Origin: Pseudomonas mosselii
Lineage (GTDB): Bacteria > Pseudomonadota > Gammaproteobacteria > Pseudomonadales > Pseudomonadaceae
DNA: 64,000 nucleotides
NCBI RefSeq assembly: GCF_003205295.1
Contig: NZ_QJRP01000003.1
Span: 62,001 to 126,000, forward strand
Reading direction: 5' to 3'
Of the stretch, positions 1 to 11,698 are shown piece after piece. The position numbers and the translations under genes were made by a program. Under the pieces are notes generated by a model. It ran no database searches. It was not told where the DNA came from and worked only from the letters and a program-made list of their open reading frames with translations. Each line of letters opens with the position of its first letter. Within the stretch, counting starts at the first letter, position 1.

Positions 1-1071
1 CGCCAGCTCGCCAGCCTCGGGCCCGGTGCCCCAGAACAGGTCCGCGCGCACTTCGCCGGTGATGGCGCCGCCGGTGTCCTGGGCGCCGACCGGACGCACC
101 ACCGGGCTGCCGTCCGGGCGGGTGGTGGATAGCCAGAGCAGGCTACCCAGGGGGATCACCTTGCGGTCGATCGCCACGCTGTAGCCCGCGGTCAGCGGTA
201 CGTTGAGCGAGCCGCGCGGCCCCTCGTTGCTGTCCGGGCGGGTGCTGAAGAACACGTAGCTCGGGTTGCTGGCCAGCAGCTCGGGCACGCGCTGCGGGTT
301 GGCCTGGGCCCAGGCGTGGATGCTGCCCATGGTCACCTCTTCCTTCGGCAACTGTCCTTGCTCCACCAGCCAGCGGCCGATCGGGCGGTATGGGTGGCCG
401 TTCTGGTCGGCATAGCCCAGGCGCAACTGGCGACCGTTCTCCAATTGGATACGGCCCGAGCCTTGTATCTGCAGGAACTGCAGGTCCATCGGGTCGGTCA
501 GCCAGGCCAGTACCGGCGCCCTGGCGCCGTCGCGGTTGATCACCTCGGCGGTGTCGTAGGGCTTGAGCACCCGCCCGTCGAGGCGCCCGCGCAGGCGCTT
601 GCCCTTGAGCTCGGGGTACACGCTGGCCAGGTCGACCACGATCATGTCCTCAGGTACGCCATACACCGGGACGGACGCGCTGTCGGAACGGGCCAGGCTG
701 CCGGGGTAGACCGGCTCGTAGTAGCCGGTGATCAGGCCGTTGGCGCTGTTCTGCGCCGAACGCAGGCCATAGACCTGCAGATTCTGTTCGAGGAAAGTGC
801 GCACCTGGGTGGCATTGGCCGTTGCCGAGCCCGCCGCCTCGCAGGTGGCGGCCCATACCGGGTCGCGCCTGAGCTTCTCGCAGCCGTTGCGCCAGGCGTA
901 GAAGCCGGCCAGCAGGTCATCGTCGCTGACCTGGGGCAGATCCTTGAAGGTGGCAGGCACATAGGTGGCGATGGCATGGGGTTCGGGTTTGGCGCTCTCA
1001 CCGCCGTTGCAGCCGGCCAGAAGCGCCAGGGCAGGCGGTACCCAGGCGAGATGGCGCAATGCAGATTTCAT
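1..1071 (-). CDS. mltA: Membrane-bound lytic murein transglycosylase A (3' end beyond window)
   Basis: Cleaves the beta-1,4 MurNAc-GlcNAc bond of peptidoglycan with formation of 1,6-anhydro ends, acting from the inner face of the outer membrane. The N-terminus is a lipoprotein signal with lipobox LLAGC (Cys21). MltA-family motifs follow: ITGYYEP near residue 120, LQIQGSGR, FFSTRPDSNEGPRGSLNVPLTAGYS, and close to the window edge the DTGGAI segment containing the catalytic Asp known in E. coli MltA. The ATG at 1071 is preceded by AGGA at a good spacing. The gene is open at the left edge, so at least the last few dozen residues are missing here; this is a window cut, not a truncation. It is divergent from the cytochrome c gene. 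Family assignment is secure. Confidence 0.95.
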   Translation of the reverse strand, partial: MKSALRHLAWVPPALALLAGCNGGESAKPEPHAIATYVPATFKDLPQVSDDDLLAGFYAWRNGCEKLRRDPVWAATCEAAGSATANATQVRTFLEQNLQVYGLRSAQNSANGLITGYYEPVYPGSLARSDSASVPVYGVPEDMIVVDLASVYPELKGKRLRGRLDGRVLKPYDTAEVINRDGARAPVLAWLTDPMDLQFLQIQGSGRIQLENGRQLRLGYADQNGHPYRPIGRWLVEQGQLPKEEVTMGSIHAWAQANPQRVPELLASNPSYVFFSTRPDSNEGPRGSLNVPLTAGYSVAIDRKVIPLGSLLWLSTTRPDGSPVVRPVGAQDTGGAITGEVRADLFWGTGPEAGELA

Positions 1072-1190
1072 GTCTTCGATCCTGTAAGGGGTGAAGCATG
1101 AAGATTCACCCATGTTTTCTGTGTGGCTATTGGTCTTTGCCTGCGGGGCGGCGATACTGGCCGCCCGTTTTCCTGGCCGAAGAGACCGTG

Positions 1191-1637
1191 ATGTTCAAGC
1201 GATTGACCGTAGTACTGCTCGCCGCCCTTGCCCTGAGTGCCTGTGACGGCGTTGATCCCAACTCGCCACTGGGCCAGCGCAAGGCGATCTTCAAGCAGAT
1301 GCTCAAGACCAGCGAAGACATGGGGGGCATGCTGCGTGGGCGCCTGCCCTTCGACGGGGTCAAGTTCGCCGACGGCGCGGTGAAGCTGGACACCCTGGCC
1401 CACGCGCCGTGGCAGCACTTCCCGCAGCTGCGTGACGCGGGCGACAGTAGCGCGCGGGCCGAGGTCTGGGAGCGCCAGGCGCGGTTCCATGACTTGGCCC
1501 GGCAACTGGAGGGCGTCACCGGCGAGCTGGTCGCGGTGACCCGTACCCAGCCACTGGATGCGGCGCGGGTGAAGGCGCCGATGGACAAGGTCGAGGCGGC
1601 GTGCAAGGCCTGTCATAGCGAGTTTCGCAATCACTGA
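1191..1637 (+). CDS. Lipoprotein cytochrome c (c'/c-556-like)
   Basis: Predicted 148-residue periplasmic, lipid-anchored monohaem cytochrome. The signal ends in LALSAC (lipobox, Cys18). The single haem motif CKACH is near the C-terminus (about residues 140-144), followed by SEFR, the arrangement of the cytochrome c' / c-556 family (four-helix bundle, haem site in the last helix). The frame stays open upstream to 1098, but the segment before ATG 1191 does not look like a signal peptide, so 1191 is preferred. It would carry electrons or bind small ligands in the periplasm; the physiological partner cannot be read from the sequence. It is divergent from mltA and convergent with the DUF1090 gene. 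Confidence 0.85.
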   Translation: MFKRLTVVLLAALALSACDGVDPNSPLGQRKAIFKQMLKTSEDMGGMLRGRLPFDGVKFADGAVKLDTLAHAPWQHFPQLRDAGDSSARAEVWERQARFHDLARQLEGVTGELVAVTRTQPLDAARVKAPMDKVEAACKACHSEFRNH

Positions 1638-1667
1638 GCCGAGGGGCTCTTGTGGGAGGCTATCCGG

Positions 1668-2063
1668 TCAGCGTTCGAGCTCGTCCACGGCCTCCTGCAA
1701 CTCCTTCTTCGCCTCGGCCAGCTTGTCCTTGCGCTTGTTGATCTTCTCCGCGTCGCCCTTCTTCATGGCCTTGTCCAGGTCCTTGGTGCGCTGGTTCACT
1801 TCGTGGCGGGCGTCGAGCACCTTCTGCTCGCGCTCCTTGCGCAGGCCGGCATCGGTGCAGTGTTCAGTGACTTCGCTCAAGGCTTTTTCCAGGCCCGCCT
1901 GCTGATCGCTGTTGCCATGGGCGCGGGCTTGTTCGATCTGTTCGCTGATGGCCTGGCGCTTGGCCGCGCAGCCGGTCAGGACCGGCTGCTCTTCAGCGGC
2001 CAGCAGCGGGCTGGCGGCGAAGCCGAGCAGGGTGGACAGGGCGAGGGACGAAAGCAGTTTCAT
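1668..2063 (-). CDS. DUF1090 family periplasmic protein (YqjC-like)
   Basis: A 131-residue exported protein. A signal peptide ends at LLAAEE, after which the mature part is rich in Lys/Glu and predicted almost wholly helical (KALSEV, REQKVLDARHEVNQRTKDLDKAMKKGDAEKINKRKDKLAEAKKELQEAVDEL), consistent with a coiled coil. Two cysteines (GCAAKR, EHCTDAG) could form a disulphide. This matches DUF1090, whose E. coli member is YqjC; no biochemical role is known to me. The frame is open upstream to 2567 but that part overlaps ligB, so the Met at 2063 preceding the signal peptide is chosen. It lies 59 nt downstream of ligB on the same strand. Confidence 0.85.
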   Translation of the reverse strand: MKLLSSLALSTLLGFAASPLLAAEEQPVLTGCAAKRQAISEQIEQARAHGNSDQQAGLEKALSEVTEHCTDAGLRKEREQKVLDARHEVNQRTKDLDKAMKKGDAEKINKRKDKLAEAKKELQEAVDELER

Positions 2064-2122
2064 CGAGGGCTCCATTCGGGGCTGGGCAGCAGAAAGCGAA
2101 ATGCTGCCCTGATCCGCGCAAA

Positions 2123-5129
<3,007 letters not shown>

Positions 5130-5148
5130 CTCGATGGGTTCCTGAAAT

Positions 5149-6141
5149 TTACCGATGTTGTATGTCGCCAGTGGTCCGCTGGAAGTGCCGGACCTGGATC
5201 TGGAAACCGTTACGCAAGCCCACGTAAAGGCTGTCCCCGGGGGCCAGCCCTGCCGCGTTGGCCCAACGGGCCAGGTCGTCCTGCTCGAAGCCAAGCCACA
5301 GGTCGCCGCAGGCTTCGCGCGCCCACCCCTGGTCATGGCTGCACAGCTCGGTGACCAGCAGGCTGCCGCCCGCCTTCACCCGTCTGGCCAGCAGGCGCAG
5401 GGCCTGGGCCGGATCGCTGAAATGGTGCAGGACCATGTTCAGCACAACGCAGTCGGCTTCCACATCCGTTGCACCCAGTGCATCGGCCAACTGCAGGTTT
5501 ACGTTATTCAACTCATGGCGCTCGCAGACCTGGCGGGCCAGCTCGAGCATGGTCGGGCTGTTGTCCATGGCCGTGACCTGTTCGAAGCGCCTGGCCAGGT
5601 CGGGCAGGAAACCGCCGTCGCCGGGGCCGACCTCCAGGGCGCTGGCGCCCGCGTCGAAGCTCAGCTTGTCGAGCAGCGCCAGCAGGCTTTCGCGGTATTG
5701 CGGCAGGCCGGCGATCAGGTCCTGCTGGGCGCGGAACTTCTCTTCCACGCGCAGGAAGAAATCCTGGCTGGTGGCGGCGCGACGCTGCTGGACCTGGGCG
5801 ATGCGAGCCTGCACTGCTTGAGGCAGGGCGAGGTCGTCGACCTCCTCGAGCAGCGCCAAATGCAGACGGCCGCCCAGGCGCTGGCTGTCGGGCAGGGCGC
5901 GGCGGTAGAAGATCGCGTTGCCTTCGCGGCGGGTCGCCACCAGCTCGGCCTGGGCCAGCACCTTCAGGTGATGGCTCATGCCCGACTGACCGATGTCGAA
6001 GATCTGCGCCAGTTCCAGCACGCCGAACGAATCATTGGCCAATGCGCGCAGCACGTTCAGGCGCAGGGGGTCGCCGCCGGCCTTGCACAGGGCGGCCAGC
6101 TCGTCGCTGCGTTGTGGGGTGATGGGCGCATTGAGGTTCAT
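5149..6141 (-). CDS. sahR: ArsR-family regulator fused to a SAM-dependent methyltransferase domain (SahR-like)
   Basis: A 330-residue two-domain protein. Residues about 10-95 form an ArsR winged helix ([48 protein letters not shown], then [12 protein letters not shown]). Residues about 150-320 are a Rossmann methyltransferase with motif [16 protein letters not shown], an acidic motif II (AMDNS) and [11 protein letters not shown]. ArsR-methyltransferase fusions next to SAM-cycle genes are known in Proteobacteria as SahR, proposed to sense S-adenosylhomocysteine; I infer the same role from the neighbouring metK. No Cys-rich metal site is visible in the HTH part, which argues against a metalloregulator. 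ATG 6141 has no good Shine-Dalgarno; a promoter ending about 8 nt upstream suggests a leaderless message. The symbol is by analogy. Confidence 0.85.
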   Translation of the reverse strand: MNLNAPITPQRSDELAALCKAGGDPLRLNVLRALANDSFGVLELAQIFDIGQSGMSHHLKVLAQAELVATRREGNAIFYRRALPDSQRLGGRLHLALLEEVDDLALPQAVQARIAQVQQRRAATSQDFFLRVEEKFRAQQDLIAGLPQYRESLLALLDKLSFDAGASALEVGPGDGGFLPDLARRFEQVTAMDNSPTMLELARQVCERHELNNVNLQLADALGATDVEADCVVLNMVLHHFSDPAQALRLLARRVKAGGSLLVTELCSHDQGWAREACGDLWLGFEQDDLARWANAAGLAPGDSLYVGLRNGFQIQVRHFQRTTGDIQHR

Positions 6142-6149
6142 GGGGCCGG

Positions 6150-6178
6150 AGTCTAGACAGGCATCGTTACCCTAGCAA
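6150..6178 (-). promoter_or_regulatory. Sigma70-type promoter of the sahR-like/metK unit
   Basis: On the minus strand, TTGCTA (6178-6173) and TAGACT (6155-6150) are separated by exactly 17 nt. The expected start point would be around 6142-6144, next to the ATG at 6141, so the transcript would be leaderless or nearly so. Confidence 0.6.
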
Positions 6179-6180
6179 GA

Positions 6181-6206
6181 CCAATATCAAAAAGTTTTGA
6201 TATTGG
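6181..6206. promoter_or_regulatory. Perfect 12+12 bp palindrome, likely operator of the SahR-like regulator
   Basis: The left arm CCAATATCAAAA (6181-6192) and right arm TTTTGATATTGG (6195-6206) are exact reverse complements around AG. The site is AT-rich within GC-rich DNA and ends 2 bp from the -35 hexamer of the sahR-like promoter. ArsR-family dimers bind such symmetric sites. It also lies about 260 nt upstream of tkt on the other strand. Confidence 0.75.
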
Positions 6207-6233
6207 CTGACCGATGGCCTAGTGGGGCTGATC

Positions 6234-6320
6234 GTGGGAGCGGGCTTGCCCCGCGATGGCGCTAGTCCTGGTACTTCCTGCGTCCAATCTGACGCAATCG
6301 CGGGGCAAGCCCGCTCCCAC
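6234..6320. repeat. REP pair (inverted), GGGGCAAGCCCGCTCCCAC type
   Basis: Two inverted copies (6234-6259 and 6293-6320) of the Pseudomonas REP core in the sahR-tkt intergenic region. The rest of this 326-nt gap holds the operator-like palindrome upstream and, at about 6412-6432, a G/C stem followed by TTTTTT that could attenuate transcription into tkt. Confidence 0.85.
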
Positions 6321-6467
6321 GACCCCGCTTTTTTACTCTTTTCCCAACCAATCACAGGAAAAAAGCCCGACTGCGACCATACGTCATTGCCCCCGGCCCC
6401 CCCTGTGGGCGAAAATGGCCGCCTTTTTTCGCTTCACCACCTATTTCAAGCCCCAGGAGACTCAGCG

Positions 6468-8465
6468 ATGCCCAGCCGTCGTGAACGTGCCAACGCCATT
6501 CGTGCCCTCAGCATGGATGCCGTGCAAAAGGCCAACAGCGGCCACCCAGGTGCCCCCATGGGTATGGCGGATATCGCCGAAGTGCTTTGGCGCGACTACC
6601 TGAAGCACAACCCGAGCAACCCCAGCTTCGCCGACCGCGACCGCTTCGTGCTGTCCAACGGCCATGGCTCGATGCTGATTTATTCGCTGCTGCACCTGAC
6701 CGGCTACGACGTCACCATCGACGACCTCAAGGCCTTCCGCCAGCTGCACAGCCGCACCCCGGGCCACCCGGAGTACGGTTATACCCCAGGCGTCGAGACC
6801 ACCACCGGCCCGCTGGGCCAAGGCCTGGCCAACGCCGTAGGCTTCGCCCTGGCGGAAAAAGTGCTGGGTGCCCAGTTCAACCGTGAAGGCCACAACATCG
6901 TCGACCACAACACCTACGTGTTCCTGGGCGACGGCTGCATGATGGAAGGCATCTCCCACGAAGTCGCCTCGCTGGCCGGCACCCTGGGCCTGAACAAGCT
7001 GGTCGCTTTCTACGACGACAACGGCATCTCCATCGACGGTGAAGTGCACGGCTGGTTCACCGACAACACCCCGGCGCGCTTCGAAGCCTACAACTGGCTG
7101 GTGATCCGCAACGTCAACGGCCACGACGCTGACGAGATCAAGACCGCCATCGAGACCGCGCGCAAGAGCGACCGTCCGACCCTGATCTGCTGCAAGACCA
7201 TCATCGGCTTCGGCTCGCCGAACAAGCAGGGCAAGGAAGATTGCCACGGCGCACCGCTGGGCAACGACGAAATCGCCTTGGCCCGCAAGGAACTGAACTG
7301 GAACCACGGCCCGTTCGAAATCCCGGCCGACATCAAGGCCGAGTGGGATGCCAAGGAAGCTGGCGCCAAGGTCGAAGCCGAGTGGAACCAGCGCTTCGAC
7401 GCCTACGCCAAGGCCTACCCTGAGCTGGCCGCCGAGTTCAAGCGCCGCGCCGCAGGCGACCTGCCGGCCGACTTCTCCGAGAAGGCCCAGGCCTACATCA
7501 ACGAAGTTGCTGCAAAGGGCGAGACCATCGCCAGCCGTAAGGCCAGCCAGAACACCCTGAACGCTTTCGGTCCGCTGCTGCCCGAGTTCCTTGGCGGCTC
7601 CGCCGACCTCGCCGGCTCCAACCTGACCCTGTGGAAAGGCTGCAAGGGCGTCGAAGCTAACGATGCCAGCGGCAACTACGTGTTCTACGGCGTGCGCGAG
7701 TTCGGCATGACCGCCATCATGAACGGCGTCGCCCTGCACGGCGGCCTGGTGCCTTACGGCGCCACCTTCCTGATGTTCATGGAATACGCCCGCAACGCCG
7801 TGCGCATGTCGGCGCTGATGAAGCAGCGCGTGATCCACGTCTACACTCATGACTCCATCGGCCTGGGCGAAGACGGTCCGACCCACCAGCCAATCGAGCA
7901 GCTGACCAGCCTGCGCAGCACGCCGAACCTGGACACCTGGCGTCCTGCCGATGCGGTGGAATCCGCTGTGTCCTGGAAAGCCGCCCTGGAGCGCAAGGAC
8001 GGCCCGTCGGCGCTGATCTTCTCGCGCCAGAACCTGCAGCACCAGACCCGCGACGCCCAGCAGATCGCCGATATCGCCCGTGGCGGTTATGTGCTCAAGG
8101 ACTGCGCCGGCGAGCCTGAGCTGATCCTGATCGCCACCGGCTCCGAAGTGGGCCTGGCCGTTCAAGCCTTCGACAAGCTGACCGCAGACGGCCGCAAGGT
8201 CCGCGTCGTGTCGATGCCGAGCACCAGCGTGTTCGACGCCCAGGACGCAGCCTACAAGCAGTCGGTACTGCCGCTGGAAGTTGGCGCGCGTATCGCCATC
8301 GAAGCCGCTCACGCCGACTTCTGGTACAAGTACGTCGGCCTCGAAGGCCGCGTGATCGGCATGACCACCTACGGCGAGTCGGCCCCGGCCAGCGCGCTGT
8401 TCGAGGAGTTCGGCTTCACCCTGGACAACATCCTGGGCACCGCCGAAGAGCTGCTGGAAGACTGA
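6468..8465 (+). CDS. tktA: Transketolase
   Basis: Thiamin diphosphate enzyme moving two-carbon units between sugar phosphates in the pentose phosphate pathway. It has 665 residues, the normal length. Seen are [17 protein letters not shown] at the N-terminus, the TPP/Mg motif [23 protein letters not shown], the pyrimidine-domain segment [12 protein letters not shown], and [18 protein letters not shown]. The frame runs upstream to 6222, but that stretch crosses a REP pair; ATG 6468 has AGGAG 9 nt before it and starts the conserved sequence [17 protein letters not shown]. It begins the plus-strand block tkt-epd-pgk-fba, which ties the pentose phosphate pathway to lower glycolysis and the erythrose-4-phosphate branch to vitamin B6. 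Confidence 0.97.
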   Translation: MPSRRERANAIRALSMDAVQKANSGHPGAPMGMADIAEVLWRDYLKHNPSNPSFADRDRFVLSNGHGSMLIYSLLHLTGYDVTIDDLKAFRQLHSRTPGHPEYGYTPGVETTTGPLGQGLANAVGFALAEKVLGAQFNREGHNIVDHNTYVFLGDGCMMEGISHEVASLAGTLGLNKLVAFYDDNGISIDGEVHGWFTDNTPARFEAYNWLVIRNVNGHDADEIKTAIETARKSDRPTLICCKTIIGFGSPNKQGKEDCHGAPLGNDEIALARKELNWNHGPFEIPADIKAEWDAKEAGAKVEAEWNQRFDAYAKAYPELAAEFKRRAAGDLPADFSEKAQAYINEVAAKGETIASRKASQNTLNAFGPLLPEFLGGSADLAGSNLTLWKGCKGVEANDASGNYVFYGVREFGMTAIMNGVALHGGLVPYGATFLMFMEYARNAVRMSALMKQRVIHVYTHDSIGLGEDGPTHQPIEQLTSLRSTPNLDTWRPADAVESAVSWKAALERKDGPSALIFSRQNLQHQTRDAQQIADIARGGYVLKDCAGEPELILIATGSEVGLAVQAFDKLTADGRKVRVVSMPSTSVFDAQDAAYKQSVLPLEVGARIAIEAAHADFWYKYVGLEGRVIGMTTYGESAPASALFEEFGFTLDNILGTAEELLED

Positions 8466-8500
8466 TTCAGACTGTGCGAGGCGAGGGCGTTGCCCTCGTT

Positions 8501-8589
8501 TCGCGACACAAGGCCGCTCCTACAAGGTATGGCGTACACCGTACCCTGTAGGAGCGGCCTTGCGTCGCGATGGGCCGCAAAGCGGCCCC
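8501..8589. repeat. REP pair (inverted), GGCCGCTCCTACA type, plus a GC hairpin
   Basis: Arms 8501-8524 and 8547-8570 are inverted copies of a second REP subtype containing AAGGCCGCTCCTACA. A further stem GGGCCGC-AAA-GCGGCCC occupies about 8572-8588. The element sits between tkt and epd. Confidence 0.8.
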
Positions 8590-8619
8590 AAAAGCCATCA
8601 TGCGTTAGCGAGCCATCGA

Positions 8620-9681
8620 ATGCCCCACCCGCGTCCCTACAAAGTTGCACTCAACGGTTATGGCCGCATCGGCCGCTGTGTCCTGCGCGCACTGTTCGAG
8701 CGGGGGGCGAAGGCCGGTTTCGAGATCGTCGCGCTGAACGACCTGGCCGACCAGGCCAGCCTGGAATACCTGACCCGCTTCGACTCCACCCACGGGCGTT
8801 TCCCCGGCGAGGTGAAGGTCGACGGCGACTGCCTGCATATCAATGGCGACTGCGTGAAAGTGCTGCGCAGCGCCACCCCGGAAGGCATCGACTGGGCCGC
8901 CCTGGACATCGACCTGGTGCTGGAATGCTCCGGTGCCTACCACACCCGTGCCGACGGCCAGCGCTTCCTCGACGCCGGCGCGCCGCGGGTGCTGTTTTCC
9001 CAGCCCATGGCCAGCGAGGCGGACATCGATGCCACGGTGGTCTACGGCGTCAACCAGGATTGCCTGACCGGCAGCGAACTGCTGGTCTCCAACGCCTCCT
9101 GCACCACCAACTGCGGCGTGCCGCTGTTGCGCGTGCTGGACCAGGCCTTCGGCATCGAGTACGTGCAGATCACCACCATCCACTCGGCGATGAACGACCA
9201 GCCGGTGATCGACGCCTACCACCACGAAGACCTGCGCCGCACCCGTTCGGCGTTCCAGTCGGTGATTCCGGTTTCCACGGGCCTGGCCCGGGGTATCGAA
9301 CGCCTGCTGCCGGAACTTGCCGGGCGAATCCAGGCCAAAGCGGTACGCGTGCCGACCGTAAACGTCTCGTGCCTGGACATCACCCTGCAGACTTCCCGCG
9401 ATACCACTACCGAGGAAGTCAACCGGGTGTTGCGCGAGGCCGCCCTGGACGGCCCGCTGAAAGGCTTGCTGGCCTACACCGAGCTGCCCCACGCCAGTTG
9501 TGATTTCAACCATGACCCGCATTCGGCCATCGTCGATGCCAGCCAGACCCGTGTCTCAGGCCCCCGCCTGGTGAACCTGCTGGCCTGGTTCGACAACGAA
9601 TGGGGTTTTGCCAACCGTATGCTCGACGTTGCCGAACACTATCTGCACGTCGTACACCCAACCCGCAGCAAACAGCCCTGA
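8620..9681 (+). CDS. epd: Erythrose-4-phosphate dehydrogenase (GAPDH family)
   Basis: Oxidises D-erythrose 4-phosphate to 4-phosphoerythronate for pyridoxal phosphate synthesis; a GAPDH side role is possible. The 353-residue product has the NAD-binding start KVALNGYGRIGRCVLRAL, the catalytic Cys in SNASCTTNC, the His-containing ITTIHSAMNDQPV, and a C-terminal WFDNEWGFANRML. ATG 8620 is chosen because the sequence before it falls within the REP region and lacks homology; its ribosome site is weak. Epd and GapA paralogues are hard to separate by eye, but HSAMNDQPVIDAYH and the tkt/pgk context favour Epd. Confidence 0.9.
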   Translation: MPHPRPYKVALNGYGRIGRCVLRALFERGAKAGFEIVALNDLADQASLEYLTRFDSTHGRFPGEVKVDGDCLHINGDCVKVLRSATPEGIDWAALDIDLVLECSGAYHTRADGQRFLDAGAPRVLFSQPMASEADIDATVVYGVNQDCLTGSELLVSNASCTTNCGVPLLRVLDQAFGIEYVQITTIHSAMNDQPVIDAYHHEDLRRTRSAFQSVIPVSTGLARGIERLLPELAGRIQAKAVRVPTVNVSCLDITLQTSRDTTTEEVNRVLREAALDGPLKGLLAYTELPHASCDFNHDPHSAIVDASQTRVSGPRLVNLLAWFDNEWGFANRMLDVAEHYLHVVHPTRSKQP

Positions 9682-9693
9682 AGGACTGCATTC

Positions 9694-10857
9694 ATGACCG
9701 TGTTGAAGATGACCGACCTCGACCTGCAAGGTAAGCGCGTACTGATCCGCGAAGACCTCAACGTCCCAGTGAAGGACGGTGTGGTAACCAGCGACGCGCG
9801 TATCCTGGCAGCGCTGCCGACCATCAAGCTGGCCCTGGAGAAGGGTGCGGCGGTAATGGTCTGCTCCCACCTGGGCCGCCCGACCGAAGGCGAGTTCTCT
9901 GCCGAGAACAGCCTCAAGCCGGTTGCCGACTACCTGGGCAAGGCCCTGGGCCGCGACGTGCCACTGGTCGCCGACTACCTCGACGGCGTTCAGGTGCAGG
10001 CCGGTGATCTGGTGCTGTTCGAAAACGTGCGCTTCAACAAGGGCGAGAAGAAGAACGCCGACGAGCTGGCGCAGCAATACGCCGCCCTGTGCGACGTATT
10101 CGTGATGGATGCCTTCGGCACCGCCCACCGCGCCGAAGGTTCCACCCATGGCGTCGCCAAGTTCGCCAAGGTTGCCGCCGCAGGCCCGCTTCTGGCTGCC
10201 GAGCTGGACGCCCTGGGCAAGGCCCTGAAAGCCCCGGCCACACCGATGGCCGCCATCGTCGCCGGTTCCAAGGTGTCGACCAAGCTGGACGTGCTGAACA
10301 GCCTGAGCGCGGTCTGCGACCAACTGATCGTCGGTGGCGGCATCGCCAACACCTTCCTCGCCGCCGCCGGTCACCCGGTGGGCAAGTCGCTGTACGAGCC
10401 TGACCTGGTCGAGACCGCCAAGGCCATCGCCGCCAAGGTCAGCGTACCGCTGCCGGTGGACGTGGTGGTCGCCAAGGAGTTCGCCGAAAGCGCCGAAGCC
10501 ACCGTCAAGGCGATCGCCGACGTGGCCGCCGACGACATGATCCTGGACATCGGTCCAAAGACCGCCGAGCAGTTCGCCGAGTTGCTGAAGACCTCGAAGA
10601 CTATCCTGTGGAACGGTCCGGTCGGTGTGTTCGAGTTCGACCAGTTTGGCAACGGCACCAAGGTCCTGGCCAAGGCCATCGCCGACAGCGCCGCGTTCTC
10701 CATCGCCGGTGGCGGTGACACCCTGGCGGCCATCGACAAGTATGGCGTGGGTGCCGATATCTCCTACATTTCTACCGGTGGCGGCGCGTTCCTCGAGTTC
10801 GTCGAAGGCAAGGTCCTGCCTGCCGTGGCAATCCTGGAAGAGCGGGCCAAGGCCTGA
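9694..10857 (+). CDS. pgk: Phosphoglycerate kinase
   Basis: Interconverts 1,3-bisphosphoglycerate plus ADP and 3-phosphoglycerate plus ATP. It has 387 residues as in E. coli. Signatures are [42 protein letters not shown], the nucleotide-binding [14 protein letters not shown], and the hinge-to-C-terminal [17 protein letters not shown] and [15 protein letters not shown]. It starts 12 nt after epd, probably in the same transcript. Confidence 0.98.
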   Translation: MTVLKMTDLDLQGKRVLIREDLNVPVKDGVVTSDARILAALPTIKLALEKGAAVMVCSHLGRPTEGEFSAENSLKPVADYLGKALGRDVPLVADYLDGVQVQAGDLVLFENVRFNKGEKKNADELAQQYAALCDVFVMDAFGTAHRAEGSTHGVAKFAKVAAAGPLLAAELDALGKALKAPATPMAAIVAGSKVSTKLDVLNSLSAVCDQLIVGGGIANTFLAAAGHPVGKSLYEPDLVETAKAIAAKVSVPLPVDVVVAKEFAESAEATVKAIADVAADDMILDIGPKTAEQFAELLKTSKTILWNGPVGVFEFDQFGNGTKVLAKAIADSAAFSIAGGGDTLAAIDKYGVGADISYISTGGGAFLEFVEGKVLPAVAILEERAKA

Positions 10858-10889
10858 GCGTGAAGGCGCCTGGCAAAGGGAGCGACCTG

Positions 10890-11108
10890 ATGGTCAAGCA
10901 ATTGCCTGTGATGATCGTGGCCTTGTTGTTGGGCGCCTGCGCCGGCAACAAGGGCAGCGAAGCCGATCCGGCGCAGCCGCCCAAGGGCGGTTGCTACCAG
11001 TCCCAGTGGCAGGCGGAGACGGCACCGGTGATCAACAAGCGCCTGGGGCCGGACGGCCTGGAAAAGTACGACGACGAACACCAGCGCAAGGCTCCGGGCT
11101 GCCCTTGA
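10890..11108 (+). CDS. Small lipoprotein of unknown function
   Basis: A 72-residue product with a lipoprotein signal (MVKQLPVMIVALLLGAC, lipobox Cys17) and a short mature region containing GGCYQSQWQAETAPVINKRLGPDGLEKYDDEHQRKAPGCP. The remaining two Cys could pair. ATG 10890 has an AAAGGGAG site about 7 nt upstream; an in-frame upstream start at 10860 would spoil the signal peptide. It follows pgk by 32 nt. I do not recognise the family. Confidence 0.75.
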   Translation: MVKQLPVMIVALLLGACAGNKGSEADPAQPPKGGCYQSQWQAETAPVINKRLGPDGLEKYDDEHQRKAPGCP

Positions 11109-11152
11109 TCGGGTGGCTGGCAACCACGCCTGGGTTTTGTGGTCTTGGAAGA

Positions 11153-11247
11153 GGGGCTGCTGCGCAGCCCTTCGCGGGTAAACCCGCTCCCACAGGGAAT
11201 GCACTGACCTTGTGGGAGCGGGTTTACCCGCGAAGGGCCGCGCAGCG
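11153..11247. repeat. REP pair (inverted), GGGTAAACCCGCTCCCACAGG type
   Basis: A GGGGCTGCTGCGCAGCCC hairpin (11153-11170) is followed by REP arms 11171-11196 and 11210-11234 in inverse orientation. It lies between the two lipoprotein genes. Confidence 0.88.
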
Positions 11248-11268
11248 GACCCATGACGAGGTTTTAGG

Positions 11269-11598
11269 ATGAAAGCGCTTCTGGCCGCATTGGCCCTGGC
11301 GACCCTGGCAGGCTGCTCGCTGTTGCAGCCTGCCAAACCCGCCCCGGCGGATAACTGGACCCGCTGGGTCTGCGACAGCCAGGCCGAAGTGCTGTGGCGA
11401 TTCGCCGACGCGCAGCAGGACGCAGTCGATGTCCGCCTTGGCGGCGGCGACCAGGTCCATCGGCTCAAGGCCGAGCCGGGTGCCTCCGGCGCGCTGTACA
11501 GCGATGGCATGCTGGCCTTCCACACCAAAGGTGAAGAAGGCCTGGTGTACTGGGTGGCGACCAACGATCTGATTGGGCGGGGCTGCAAGGCACCGTGA
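11269..11598 (+). CDS. MliC-like lipoprotein (putative lysozyme inhibitor fold)
   Basis: A 109-residue lipoprotein; signal MKALLAALALATLAGC with lipobox Cys16. The mature part has the spacing of the MliC/PliC family: an early Trp-x-Cys (WVCDSQ), a central basic-hydrophobic run, GASGALYSDGMLAF, and HTKGEEGLVYWV resembling the W-x-KG-E-A motif. MliC proteins inhibit C-type lysozyme from the periplasmic face of the outer membrane. Similarity is judged by motif only, so the inhibitor role is tentative. It lies just upstream of fba. Confidence 0.6.
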   Translation: MKALLAALALATLAGCSLLQPAKPAPADNWTRWVCDSQAEVLWRFADAQQDAVDVRLGGGDQVHRLKAEPGASGALYSDGMLAFHTKGEEGLVYWVATNDLIGRGCKAP

Positions 11599-11698
11599 CT
11601 GGCCGGGCCACGTAGATGGCCCACACTACTTGAACAGCAACCGCCCCTGCGGCAGGCTTGCATGAAACAAACGACGCTTGTCGGGAGAGAGATACACA

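Noticed and set aside
1098..1190. Upstream start for the cytochrome c gene
   Set aside because: The extra 31 residues include no signal features and would place the lipobox internally.
5130..5148. SAM riboswitch ahead of metK
   Set aside because: Only 19 nt separate metK from the upstream gene, too short for any SAM aptamer, and no aptamer-like conserved block is seen upstream of the sahR-like gene.
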